Positions 54,083-63,170 of a stretch of 64,000 nucleotides of DNA are shown in pieces. The position numbers and the translations under genes were made by a program. How positions within the stretch are numbered: position 1 is the stretch's first letter; each line of letters opens with the position of its first letter. Source of the DNA: JAHEAO01 sp041633555 (GTDB lineage: Bacteria; Pseudomonadota; Alphaproteobacteria; Rhodobacterales; Rhodobacteraceae); contig JBFKFZ010000001.1 of assembly GCA_041633555.1 (NCBI GenBank), positions 62,001-126,000 on the forward strand, written 5' to 3'. A model generated the notes under the pieces. The model did not search any database. It was not told the origin of the DNA and saw only the letters and a program-made list of their open reading frames with translations.

Positions 54083-54131
54083 TGGCCGCTCCGGGGCGAA
54101 ACTTAAGCCGCCCGCATACACGGATCGGACG

Positions 54132-55445
54132 TCAGCGGAAAGCCTGAAGCTGCCCGTTCTGACCGACGACGTAGAGCGTGCCACTGACGACGATCGGCCG
54201 GCTGGTGGCCCCCGAGGACATGGCGACCGAAGCGACAAGCGCGCCGTTGACCGGATCGAAGGCACGAAGCTGACCGTCACCCGAAGCGATCCAGAGACGT
54301 CCGCCGGCCAGAACTGGGCCGTGATGCGGAAACACGTCCCGGATGCGCCGGGCATTCCGCACCGGGGCGAAATACGGCAGGCTGGTTTCCCAGATCCGTT
54401 CGCCGCTGCCGGCGTCGAGGCGCATCAACGCCGCCTTGTCCGTCACCAGAAAGATCGAACCGCCGACCACGGCCATCGGGCTGACAACGCCCTCCTCGAC
54501 CGTCCAGGCTGTTTCGCCTGTCGCCGCATCCAGCGCCGCAACCCGGCCCGCCGGTGTGCCGGTATGGACCAAGTTGCCGGCAATCACCGGATCGGCGGTG
54601 ATATCGCTGACATTGGCATAGGCGCGGCCCTGCCGGGTTCCGCCTACGACGCGCTTCCACACTTGCAGGCCTCCCCTTGGCAGGACCGTCAGTATCTCAG
54701 CCGAGGCCAGCGGAAAGATCACCGTTCTGTCGCCAACGGCCGGACTTGCGCCGCCCACAACGCCGGTCACCGAGGGCGTGCCCTCGACCTGCCAGTTGAT
54801 CCGCCCGTTGCGGGCATCAAGCGACCAGCCGCGGCCGTCGCGCGACACCAGATAAACCGTGCCGCCGGATATCGTCGGCGCACCGGTTACCGGGGCGGGA
54901 AAACGATGGCTCCAGCTGACGCCGCCGCTGGCGGCATCCAGCGCGTAGAGATCGCCGAAGCCGGTCGTGGCGTAGAGCGTTCCTCCGGCAACCGCCAGGC
55001 CGCCGCCCGAAGCGTCGTCGGCCCGGTCCGACGGCGGTGTCAGATCGCGCGACCAGGCCGTCCCGCCATTGGCCGCTGTTGCCGTCACCGTGGCGCGGCT
55101 GTCGAGCGTGAAGATCAGCCCACCTGCCGCGACCGGATCGGAGGTGATCCGGTGCTTGCGGTCCTCGCCGCTGCCAATCGGCGCGCTCCAGACCTGCACC
55201 GGACTTGGCGACAGAGCGGCGTGCCACATCTGGTGGCTGGGCGTTCCGGCGCGATGCGTCCACTCTGCCCGGTTGCTTTGAGCGGGCAGGCTGATCGGCC
55301 GCGACTGGTTGACGGTGGCGGCGGGTTCTTCGATCCCAACGGCGGGGCGCAGGTCGGTTCTTTCGCCCGGCAGCAGGACCTCGCGTTCCTCACAACCGGC
55401 CAGAAACAAGCAGGCAGCAATCAAGGCGCTGTGGATTGATTTCAC
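54132..55445 (-). CDS. bamB: BamB-like outer-membrane assembly lipoprotein
   Basis: A 437-residue lipoprotein. The signal ends in LFLAGC, with Cys the lipid-bearing residue. The rest is an eight-bladed PQQ-like beta-propeller with repeats such as GDLYALDAASGGVSW, GWSLDARNGRINW, RVAALDAATGETAW and ALMRLDAGSGERIW. I used the GTG at 55445, preceded by GAGGGGG and directly opening the signal. It belongs to the outer-membrane protein assembly complex. It is 49 bp upstream of der. Confidence 0.92.
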   Translation of the reverse strand: MKSIHSALIAACLFLAGCEEREVLLPGERTDLRPAVGIEEPAATVNQSRPISLPAQSNRAEWTHRAGTPSHQMWHAALSPSPVQVWSAPIGSGEDRKHRITSDPVAAGGLIFTLDSRATVTATAANGGTAWSRDLTPPSDRADDASGGGLAVAGGTLYATTGFGDLYALDAASGGVSWSHRFPAPVTGAPTISGGTVYLVSRDGRGWSLDARNGRINWQVEGTPSVTGVVGGASPAVGDRTVIFPLASAEILTVLPRGGLQVWKRVVGGTRQGRAYANVSDITADPVIAGNLVHTGTPAGRVAALDAATGETAWTVEEGVVSPMAVVGGSIFLVTDKAALMRLDAGSGERIWETSLPYFAPVRNARRIRDVFPHHGPVLAGGRLWIASGDGQLRAFDPVNGALVASVAMSSGATSRPIVVSGTLYVVGQNGQLQAFR

Positions 55446-55503
55446 GTCTGTTTCCCCCTCGCCCGCATCTGCCGGCCCCGGATCACGATCGCCCGGTCGC
55501 GGC

Positions 55504-56157
55504 TCAGGCCGCTTCCAGCTGGCCTCCAAGCGCCACAATCAACTGAGATACCCGCCGACGCAAGCCCGCAGTCACCTCGCCATCGGCAAGGATCGTCTGC
55601 AGCCGGTTCAGGGCAGCCTGTCGGTCACCGGTGCTGATCTCGGTCAGCGCCATCTGCTCTTCGGCCAGCAGCCGGAACGGCGCACCGGGAACGGCCAGCG
55701 ATTCGAGCCGCGTCAACCGCTCGGAAGCCGGCAGATCGTCCCCCTGCAGCAGGATCAGCTTGAATTCGGCAAGATGGCGGTAGGTCAGCGGCTGGCTGCT
55801 GTCGATGGCGATCTGCGACAGCGCCACTTCCGCTGCTGCGGCATCGCCGGCTTCCAGCGCTTCACCGGCCCGCAACAGGGCAAGTACTATGGCGGCGTCG
55901 CCCTCTGCGCCGATTGCCTCCAGCGCCGCGGCGCGGGCCGCGGAATCATCGGTCACAAGCGCCGCGAGGATCTCGTCGCCGATTGCCTGCGCCGCGGCAG
56001 TTTCGCGCGCCTTGCGCCACTCGTTCACCGCAGCGCCGCCCACCAGAATGAGGACAAGCAGGATGGCGATCCAGCCATATTTGCGGATCAGTCGGAACAG
56101 CTGGTCCCGCCGGAGTTCCTCTGTCACTTCGTCGATGAAACCGTCTGTGTCGCTCAC
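55504..56157 (-). CDS. YfgM-like membrane protein with TPR-like domain
   Basis: A 217-residue protein. A single membrane helix lies at about residues 26-46 (YGWIAILLVLILVGGAAV), then a periplasmic helical domain built of repeats (AAAQAIGDEILAAL, ALLRAGEALEAGDAAAAEVAL). The GTG at 56157 has GGAGGCACAG before it and starts the typical SDTDGFIDEVTEELRRDQ. YfgM relatives are SecYEG-linked chaperone-type proteins encoded next to bamB. The order yfgM-like, bamB, der is the E. coli order. Confidence 0.88.
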   Translation of the reverse strand: MSDTDGFIDEVTEELRRDQLFRLIRKYGWIAILLVLILVGGAAVNEWRKARETAAAQAIGDEILAALVTDDSAARAAALEAIGAEGDAAIVLALLRAGEALEAGDAAAAEVALSQIAIDSSQPLTYRHLAEFKLILLQGDDLPASERLTRLESLAVPGAPFRLLAEEQMALTEISTGDRQAALNRLQTILADGEVTAGLRRRVSQLIVALGGQLEAA

Positions 56158-56370
56158 CTGTGCCTCCGGCTTTTGTCGGCTTCTCTTACCCCAACCCTTT
56201 CCTGATTGCCAAGAGCGCCTTACATAGGCCATGAGACGGATACGACATTGTCTTGTCGCAGTTATTGAAGAAAGGCTTACGCGAACGTCGGCGTTCGGCG
56301 TATCTTCTGCATTGGCGCCGTTTGTGGCGTCACTTTCCGCGCCCCCGTCTCGAGGCGCAAAGAGGTAGCA

Positions 56371-57654
56371 ATGCGAGTTGTTTCGATTGTGACGGCGCTA
56401 GTGGTTATGGCAGCGCTTTACCTGTTCGTCTTCGAGCGCGAGCAGATCCGGGAGTTTGCCGGCGGCGCGGAGCCTGTCGCCGTACCGACCGAAGCGTCGG
56501 CTGTAAACCTTTCCGCCGCCGACAATGGCGACGCGGTCGAACTGGTTTCGGTCGTCGTACAGGCCTCGAAAGCCAAGACCATCGACAGCGGCATTCTGGT
56601 GCGCGGCCGCACCGAGGCGGCGCGGCAGGTCGAAGTGCGAGCTCAAACCAGTGGCCAGGTGATCTCGGACCCGCTGAGGAAGGGCACGAGGGTCGAGCAG
56701 GGCCAGTTGCTGTGCCAACTCGATCCGGGCACGCGCGAGGCGGCGCTGGCCGAAGCCGAAGCCCGTCTGCCCGAAGCGCAGTCGCGGATACCCGAAGCCA
56801 AGGCGAGGCTTCCAGAGGCGCAGGCGCGGCTTGCGGAAGCCCGTTCGCGGCTGGCAGAGGCCGAGATCAACCAGCGCGCCGCCAAGGCATTGTCGAAGGA
56901 CGGCTTTGCTTCGGAAACCCGGGTGGCCGCAGCGGATGCCGCGGTTGATGCTGCCCTCGCCGCGGTTCAAACCGCAACTGTCGGTGTCGCGGCAGCCGAC
57001 TCGGGCGTGACGGCAGCCGAAGCCAGTCTACGGTCCGCCGAGGCCGGAATCGCCGCTGCCCGCCGCGAAATCGAGCGGCTTTCGATCACGGCCCCTTTCG
57101 AGGGCTGGCTTGAATCCGATAGCGCCGAGATCGGCACTTTGCTGCAGCCCGGCGCCTTGTGCGCCACGATCATCCAGATCGATCCGATCAAGCTGGTCGG
57201 CTTCATTCCCGAAACCGCAGTGGCGAAAGCCGAGGTCGGGGCGCTTGCCGCGGCCCGTCTTGCCACCGGCCAGCAGGTTACCGGAAAGGTCAGCTTCCTG
57301 TCGCGGTCCGCCGACGAGGCGACCCGCACCTTCCGCGTCGAGGTCGAGGTTCCGAACCCGGACCGGACAATCGGCGACGGACAGACGGCCGAGATCGTGA
57401 TCTCGTCAGAAGGTGAACCCGCGCATCTTCTGCCGCTTTCTGCGTTGACGCTTGACGATGACGGCAAGATCGGGGTGCGGATCGTGACGCCCGAGCGCAT
57501 CGTTGAATTCTTGCCCGTCGACGTCCTGCGCGATACCGTCGAGGGGATCTGGGTCGCGGGGCTGCCCGACGCAGTCGACGTGATCGTCATCGGCCAGGAA
57601 TATGTCACCGAGGGGGTTAAGGTCGCGGTGACCTACCGGGAGCTCATCCAGTGA
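56371..57654 (+). CDS. RND efflux periplasmic adaptor (membrane fusion protein)
   Basis: A 427-residue adaptor with an N-terminal membrane anchor (about residues 3-20), biotinyl-lipoyl-like RGRTEAARQVEVRAQTSG and GTRVEQGQLLCQLDP, and a hairpin of pseudo-repeats (EARLPEAQSRIPEAKARLPE and on) at about residues 130-170. The lipoyl half returns at RLSITAPFEGWLES. It links an RND pump to an outer-membrane channel. Its stop overlaps the pump start by 4 bp. No TolC gene or regulator is adjacent. Confidence 0.93.
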   Translation: MRVVSIVTALVVMAALYLFVFEREQIREFAGGAEPVAVPTEASAVNLSAADNGDAVELVSVVVQASKAKTIDSGILVRGRTEAARQVEVRAQTSGQVISDPLRKGTRVEQGQLLCQLDPGTREAALAEAEARLPEAQSRIPEAKARLPEAQARLAEARSRLAEAEINQRAAKALSKDGFASETRVAAADAAVDAALAAVQTATVGVAAADSGVTAAEASLRSAEAGIAAARREIERLSITAPFEGWLESDSAEIGTLLQPGALCATIIQIDPIKLVGFIPETAVAKAEVGALAAARLATGQQVTGKVSFLSRSADEATRTFRVEVEVPNPDRTIGDGQTAEIVISSEGEPAHLLPLSALTLDDDGKIGVRIVTPERIVEFLPVDVLRDTVEGIWVAGLPDAVDVIVIGQEYVTEGVKVAVTYRELIQ

Positions 57655-60600
57655 CCGGCATCGTCGACTGGGCCGGCAACCATGCGCGGATGGTCATCGC
57701 CTTCATCATGATGACTCTGGTCGCCGGGGCGATAGCCTATGTCGGTCTGCCCAAGGAAGGCGAGCCCGATATCGAGATCCCGGCGCTTTTCGTGTCGGTC
57801 CCCTTCCCCGGCATTTCGGCGGAAGATGCCGAAGAGATGATCGTCAAGCCGATGGAGACCGAGCTGTCGGATCTCGACGGGCTCGACAAGATGTCCTCGA
57901 CCGCCGCCGAAGGCTATGCCGGTGTGGCGCTGGAATTCGAGTTCGGCTGGGACAAGACCACGATCATCGCCGACGTTCGCGACCGGATGAACACGGTCGA
58001 GGCGGATTTTCCGGATGGGGCAGACAAATACTCGATCACCGAAATCAACTTCTCGGAATTCCCGATCATCATCGTGAACCTAACCGGCTCGGTGCCGGAA
58101 CGTACGCTCATCCGGGTCGCCAAGGACCTCCAGGATCGGCTTGAGGGGCTAGAGCCGGTGCTGCAGGCCTCGCTCGCGGGCCAGCGCGACGAGATGCTGG
58201 AAGTGGTGATCGACCCGCTGAAGCTGGAAAGCTACAACGTGACGGCAGGCGAACTGATCAACCTCGTGCGCAACAACAACCAGCTGATTGCGGCAGGCGA
58301 GATCGAGACGCCGCAAGGTGCCATTTCGGTCAAGATCCCCTCATCGTTCGACGACCAGCGCGATGTCATTGACCTGCCGGTCAAGGTGAATGGCGACCGG
58401 GTGGTGACGCTCGGTGATCTGGCCGATATCCGACTGACATTCGAGGACCGCGCCGGCACCGCCCGCTACAACGGCAACACTACCGTCGCGCTGCAGGTGG
58501 TCAAGCGCAAGGGTTTCAACATAATCGACACAGCGGCTCTGATCCGAGAAGAGGTCGCGCGGGAGCAGGCAAGCTGGCCGCAGGACCTTCAGGACGCCGT
58601 CGCCGTCGGCATATCGAACGACATGTCGACCCAAGTCGAAAGCATGGTACAGCAGCTTGAAGGCGCGGTGCTGACGGCGATTTCGCTGGTGATGATCGTC
58701 GTGCTGGCAGCCCTCGGCATTCGCTCTGCCCTGCTGGTCGGCTTCGCGATCCCGACCTCGTTCCTGTTGTGCTTCATCCTGCTGGGGGTGATGGGTGTTA
58801 CGATCTCGAACATCGTGATGTTCGGGCTGATCCTCGCGGTCGGAATGCTGGTTGACGGCGCCATCGTGGTGGTCGAAAGCGCCGACCGGCGGATCGCGGA
58901 GGGCTCCGGCCCGATGCATGCCTTCACCGACTCGGCCAAGCGGATGTTTTGGCCGATCGTCTCCTCGACCGCCACGACGCTCTGCGCCTTCCTGCCCATG
59001 CTATTCTGGCCCGGCGTGGCGGGCGAATTCATGGGGATGCTGCCGGTCACATTGATCTTCGTCCTTTCGGCCTCGCTCATCGTGGCGCTGATCTACTTGC
59101 CCGTGATGGGCGGCGTCGCTGGCCGGATATCCCGAATCTTCGACCGGTCCTCGAGCGCGCTGCGCCGGATGCTGCCATGGCTGGCCCGCGCCGCACTGGT
59201 GCCGCCTTCGCTCTACCTGATCTTCCTTGGCGCGATGCAGTCGCTCAACCCCGGCTACCTCTTTGGCGGCACGCCACCGCTGCAGGGCACGATGGCGGTT
59301 CTGCCCGGGGCGCTGATGATGGTTGCAGGGGCGATCGCCGCATCGGTCACGCTGGGATCGGTCCGGATCGAGCGCAAGCCGAAACGCATCCAGGCCGGCT
59401 ATCGCCGCAAGCCCTTTGGCTGGTTCACATATTTCATCGTCGGTAATCCGGTAATGCCGCTGGTGACGATCGGCGCGGTCGGGTTCCTCGTGGTCTCGGT
59501 CTTCGGATATTACGCCGCCAACAATAACGGGACGGAGTTCTTTTCCCCTTCCGAACCGGAACAGGCGATCATCTATGTCCGCGCCCGCGGCAACCTGTCG
59601 CTGGCCGAAAAGGACCTGCTGGTGCGCCAGGTCGAGGATGTAGTGATCGGCATGGAGGGGGTTGAGAGCGCCTTTGCCTTCGCCGGTGCGGGCGGCCTGA
59701 ACCAGAATACCGGCGGCGCATCCGGCCCGCGCGACACGATCGGCCAGATGCAGATCGAAATGACGCCATGGGAGGATCGCAAGGACCGGCCCGAACTGCA
59801 TGGTGACCTGATCCTCGACCGCATACAGGTGGAACTGGACAAGATCCCTGGCATCAAATCAGAAGCGCTGCCGATGGCCTTTGGCCCGGCCTCGGCGAAA
59901 CCGGTGCATCTGCGGCTGAAATCCGACAACTGGCAGGAACTAATGGCCGCCACCACCATCGCCCGGGCACGGTTCCAAAGCACCCCCGCCCTGACCGATA
60001 TCGAGGACACAACCCCCCTGCCCGGCATCGACTGGCAGATCGACGTGGATATCGAAAAGGCCGGCCGGTTCGGCGCCGATGTCGCAACGGTCGGCGGCAT
60101 GGTGCAACTGGTGACCCGCGGCCTTCTGCTCGACACGATGCGGGTCGACAGTTCCGACGAAGAGATCGAGATCCGCGTCCGGCTGCCAGAGGAACACCGG
60201 GTCCTCTCGACGCTCGACACGCTGAAAGTTCGCACCCAGGGCGGGCTAGTGCCGCTCTCGAATTTCGTGACCTATCAGCCAGTGCGCAAGCTTGGCCAGA
60301 TCGACCGCATCGACCAGTCGCGCTATTTCGATGTGAAGGCCGGGGTCAGCGATGGCCAGACAAACGAAGCCGGCCAGCCGATCAATGCCAACGAGCGGAT
60401 CCTCCTCTTGACAGACTGGCTGGAGAATGAGGCCGACTTGCCACGGAGCGTCAGTTGGGAATGGACCGGCGACCAGGAGGATGAGCAGGAATCCCAGGCC
60501 TTCCTGACCAGCGCCTTCGCCGGTGCGCTCGGCCTGATGTTCGTGATCCTGCTGGCGCAATTCAACAGTTTCTACAACGCGGTTCTGGTTCTGATGGCGG

Positions 60601-61268
60601 TGGTGATGTCAACGACCGGTGTGCTGGTCGGAATGCTGGTGATGGGTCAGAGCTTTGGTGTCATCATGACCGGCACCGGCATCGTGGCGTTGGCCGGAAT
60701 CGTGGTGAACAACAACATCGTGCTGATCGACACCTACCAGGAATATTCGCAATACATGCCAAGCCTGCAGGCCATCGTGCGAACGGCCGAAGAGCGGGTG
60801 CGCCCGGTTCTTCTGACCACGATCACAACGATGGCGGGCCTCTCGCCGATGATGTTCGGCCTGTCGCTGGATTTCCTCGGCGGCGGCTATTCGATCAACA
60901 GCCCGACGGCGGCATTCTGGAAGCAGCTCGCCACCGCCGTCGTCTTCGGCCTTGGTATCGCAACCGTGCTGACGCTGATCCTGACGCCGGCGATGCTGGC
61001 TCTGCGGGTCTGGCTGGGCGCCGGGGCCTACCGGTCCGTCACAGCGCTTTCGGCGTTGTCGCACGGGCGCGATAGCCAGTCGGCGCGCGACCTCGCGCTG
61101 AACCGTGCCGTCGCCAAGGTGAAATCGCCCGAGATCCTCTGGGATCTGGAACCCGCCGTCGGCATTTCGGGTCAGGTCGAGGCAGTAAGTGTCGAATCTT
61201 CCGCGCAAGACGGGCCGGATGACCAGCGCAAGGGCCGGAAGTCCCCGCCCCTCCGCGCCGCAGAGTGA
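57651..61268 (+). CDS. RND efflux pump, long AcrB-type permease
   Basis: A 1205-residue inner-membrane pump starting at a GTG in the GTGA overlap. Family features are VDWAGNHARMVIAFIMMTLV, the porter-domain VPFPGISAEDAEEMIVKPME, and GMLVDGAIVVVESADRR and AGIVVNNNIVLIDTYQEY in the membrane helices. It is about 150 residues longer than AcrB. Extra residues at about 500-590 lie between the two halves and include hydrophobic stretches (LYLIFLGAM, LMMVAGAIAAS), and a 60-residue polar tail follows the last helix. The substrate is unknown; similar HAE1-type pumps export hydrophobic drugs. Confidence 0.92.
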   Translation: MTGIVDWAGNHARMVIAFIMMTLVAGAIAYVGLPKEGEPDIEIPALFVSVPFPGISAEDAEEMIVKPMETELSDLDGLDKMSSTAAEGYAGVALEFEFGWDKTTIIADVRDRMNTVEADFPDGADKYSITEINFSEFPIIIVNLTGSVPERTLIRVAKDLQDRLEGLEPVLQASLAGQRDEMLEVVIDPLKLESYNVTAGELINLVRNNNQLIAAGEIETPQGAISVKIPSSFDDQRDVIDLPVKVNGDRVVTLGDLADIRLTFEDRAGTARYNGNTTVALQVVKRKGFNIIDTAALIREEVAREQASWPQDLQDAVAVGISNDMSTQVESMVQQLEGAVLTAISLVMIVVLAALGIRSALLVGFAIPTSFLLCFILLGVMGVTISNIVMFGLILAVGMLVDGAIVVVESADRRIAEGSGPMHAFTDSAKRMFWPIVSSTATTLCAFLPMLFWPGVAGEFMGMLPVTLIFVLSASLIVALIYLPVMGGVAGRISRIFDRSSSALRRMLPWLARAALVPPSLYLIFLGAMQSLNPGYLFGGTPPLQGTMAVLPGALMMVAGAIAASVTLGSVRIERKPKRIQAGYRRKPFGWFTYFIVGNPVMPLVTIGAVGFLVVSVFGYYAANNNGTEFFSPSEPEQAIIYVRARGNLSLAEKDLLVRQVEDVVIGMEGVESAFAFAGAGGLNQNTGGASGPRDTIGQMQIEMTPWEDRKDRPELHGDLILDRIQVELDKIPGIKSEALPMAFGPASAKPVHLRLKSDNWQELMAATTIARARFQSTPALTDIEDTTPLPGIDWQIDVDIEKAGRFGADVATVGGMVQLVTRGLLLDTMRVDSSDEEIEIRVRLPEEHRVLSTLDTLKVRTQGGLVPLSNFVTYQPVRKLGQIDRIDQSRYFDVKAGVSDGQTNEAGQPINANERILLLTDWLENEADLPRSVSWEWTGDQEDEQESQAFLTSAFAGALGLMFVILLAQFNSFYNAVLVLMAVVMSTTGVLVGMLVMGQSFGVIMTGTGIVALAGIVVNNNIVLIDTYQEYSQYMPSLQAIVRTAEERVRPVLLTTITTMAGLSPMMFGLSLDFLGGGYSINSPTAAFWKQLATAVVFGLGIATVLTLILTPAMLALRVWLGAGAYRSVTALSALSHGRDSQSARDLALNRAVAKVKSPEILWDLEPAVGISGQVEAVSVESSAQDGPDDQRKGRKSPPLRAAE

Positions 61269-61278
61269 TCAAGACGGC

Positions 61279-63108
61279 TCAGGCGGCCTCTTCCTCCTCG
61301 CTGGCCTGACGCGCCCACATCGCGGCGTAGCGGCCGCCCCTGGCCAGCAAATCGTCATGCCGTCCTCGTTCGGCGATGACGCCATCCTCCAGCACCACGA
61401 TCTGATCAGCATCCGCAATGGTCGACAACCGGTGCGCGATGGTGATGACGGTACGCCCCTCCGACATCTCGCGCAGGCTGTCCTGAATGTCGCGCTCGGT
61501 CTGGCTGTCGAGCGCGGAAGTCGCCTCGTCCAGAAGCAATATCGGCGGGTTCTTCAGAAGCGTGCGGGCGATGCCGACACGCTGCTTTTCACCGCCCGAC
61601 AGTTTCAGCCCGCGCTCGCCGACTTTCGTGTCATAGCCCTCGGGCAGGCTGATGACGAAGTCGTGGATCTTCGCCGCCTTCGCCGCCGCCTCGATTTCGG
61701 AGCGGCTGGCTTCGGGTCGGCCATAGGCGATGTTGTAAAGGATGCTGTCATTGAACAGCACCGTGTCCTGCGGTACGACACCGATACTGTCATGCAGACT
61801 GTCCTGGGTCACGTCACGCACATCCTGCCCGTCGATCCGCAGCGCCCCGCCGGTGACATCGTAGAATCGGAAGAGCAGCCGCCCGATGGTGGACTTGCCG
61901 GAACCGGACGGCCCGACGATGGCAACGGTATTGCCCGCCGGCACGGTCACGCTGACGCCCTTCAGGATCGGCCGCTCCTTGTCATAACCGAACGAAAGGT
62001 CATCCAGAACGATCTCTCCGCCATTGACCTTCAGGCCGTTCGCGCCCGGCTTGTCGACCACTTCGGCAGGCTGTTCGAGAAGGTCGAACATGTCGGCCAT
62101 GTCGATCAGCGCCTGCCGTATCTCCCGGTAGACGGTGCCGAGGAAGTTCAGCGGCATGGTGATCTGGATCATATAGGCATTGACCATCACGAAATCGCCA
62201 ACCGTCAGATCGCCGCGCCCGACCCCGATTGCGGCCAGCACCATGACGACCACCAGACCGGCGGTGATCAGGAAGGATTGGCCGAAATTCAGTAAGGCCA
62301 GCGAATAGTTGGTCTTCAGCGCCGCCGCAACGTAGCGCTCCATCGCGCTGTCATAGCGGTCGGCCTCGCGCTTCTCCGCGCCGAAATACTTGACCGTCTC
62401 GAAGTTCAGAAGGCTGTCGATGGCCTTCTGGTTGGCGTCGGTATCCTGCTCGTTCATCACCTTGCGGATCTTCACCCGCCATTCGGTGACCGCGAAAGTG
62501 AACCAGACATAGGCGGCGATAGTGACGACGACAACGGCCAGATACCAGACATCAAAGAGGACGAAGAGCACGGCCGAGATCATCAGCAGTTCCAGCACCA
62601 AGGGCCCGATGCTGAACAGCAGGAACCGCAGCAGAAACTCGACGCCCTTGACGCCCCGCTCGATGATCCGCGACAGGCCGCCTGTCTTGCGCGTGATGTG
62701 ATAGCGCATCGAGAGCCGGTGAATATGCTGGAACGTCTCGAGCGCCAGCATCCGCAGCGCCCGCTGGCCGACCTGCGCAAAGACCGCATCGCGCAGCTGC
62801 TGAAAGCCGACATTCATCACCCGCGCCATGCCGTAGGCCACCGTCAGCCCGATGGCCCCAAGTCCCAGCATCATTTCGGCGGGCAGCGTATCGCCCGCCA
62901 GCGTGTCGACGGCGGCCTTGTAGAAGAACGGCGTTCCGACGGCGATCAGCTTGGCCGTCAGCAGAAGCAGCAGCGAAAACACCACGCGGCGCTTCACCCA
63001 CGGCTGATCATCCGGCCAGAGATAGGGAATGACCTTGCGAACCGTCCGCATTCCGCTTGACTCTCTGGCCCGCGACAGGCGCGAACTTGTGACCGTCGTT
63101 TTCCTCAA
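61279..63108 (-). CDS. Atm1-type ABC exporter (permease-ATPase half transporter)
   Basis: A 609-residue half transporter. Six membrane helices cover about residues 45-320; the ATPase has GPSGSGKST, LSGGEKQRVGIARTLL and ILLLDEATSALDSQ. MRTVRKVIPYLWP, TGGLSRIIERGVKGVEFLL and LNFETVKYFGAEKRE mark the Atm1/heavy-metal tolerance group, which exports glutathione-bound metal or sulfur compounds. The start is uncertain: a TTG at 63108 with GGAGAG or the ATG at 63051; relatives have a short extension before PYLWP, so I used 63108. Confidence 0.92.
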   Translation of the reverse strand: MRKTTVTSSRLSRARESSGMRTVRKVIPYLWPDDQPWVKRRVVFSLLLLLTAKLIAVGTPFFYKAAVDTLAGDTLPAEMMLGLGAIGLTVAYGMARVMNVGFQQLRDAVFAQVGQRALRMLALETFQHIHRLSMRYHITRKTGGLSRIIERGVKGVEFLLRFLLFSIGPLVLELLMISAVLFVLFDVWYLAVVVVTIAAYVWFTFAVTEWRVKIRKVMNEQDTDANQKAIDSLLNFETVKYFGAEKREADRYDSAMERYVAAALKTNYSLALLNFGQSFLITAGLVVVMVLAAIGVGRGDLTVGDFVMVNAYMIQITMPLNFLGTVYREIRQALIDMADMFDLLEQPAEVVDKPGANGLKVNGGEIVLDDLSFGYDKERPILKGVSVTVPAGNTVAIVGPSGSGKSTIGRLLFRFYDVTGGALRIDGQDVRDVTQDSLHDSIGVVPQDTVLFNDSILYNIAYGRPEASRSEIEAAAKAAKIHDFVISLPEGYDTKVGERGLKLSGGEKQRVGIARTLLKNPPILLLDEATSALDSQTERDIQDSLREMSEGRTVITIAHRLSTIADADQIVVLEDGVIAERGRHDDLLARGGRYAAMWARQASEEEEAA

Positions 63109-63170
63109 CCGACCTCTCCGACATGCTGGAGGGCATACCTAGGGTCGTGCGGCGGCAATTGCCAGCACGG

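Noticed and set aside
61189..62295. A 368-codon plus-strand frame opposite the Atm1-type exporter
   Set aside because: Antisense to a clear ABC exporter and overlapping the RND end out of frame.
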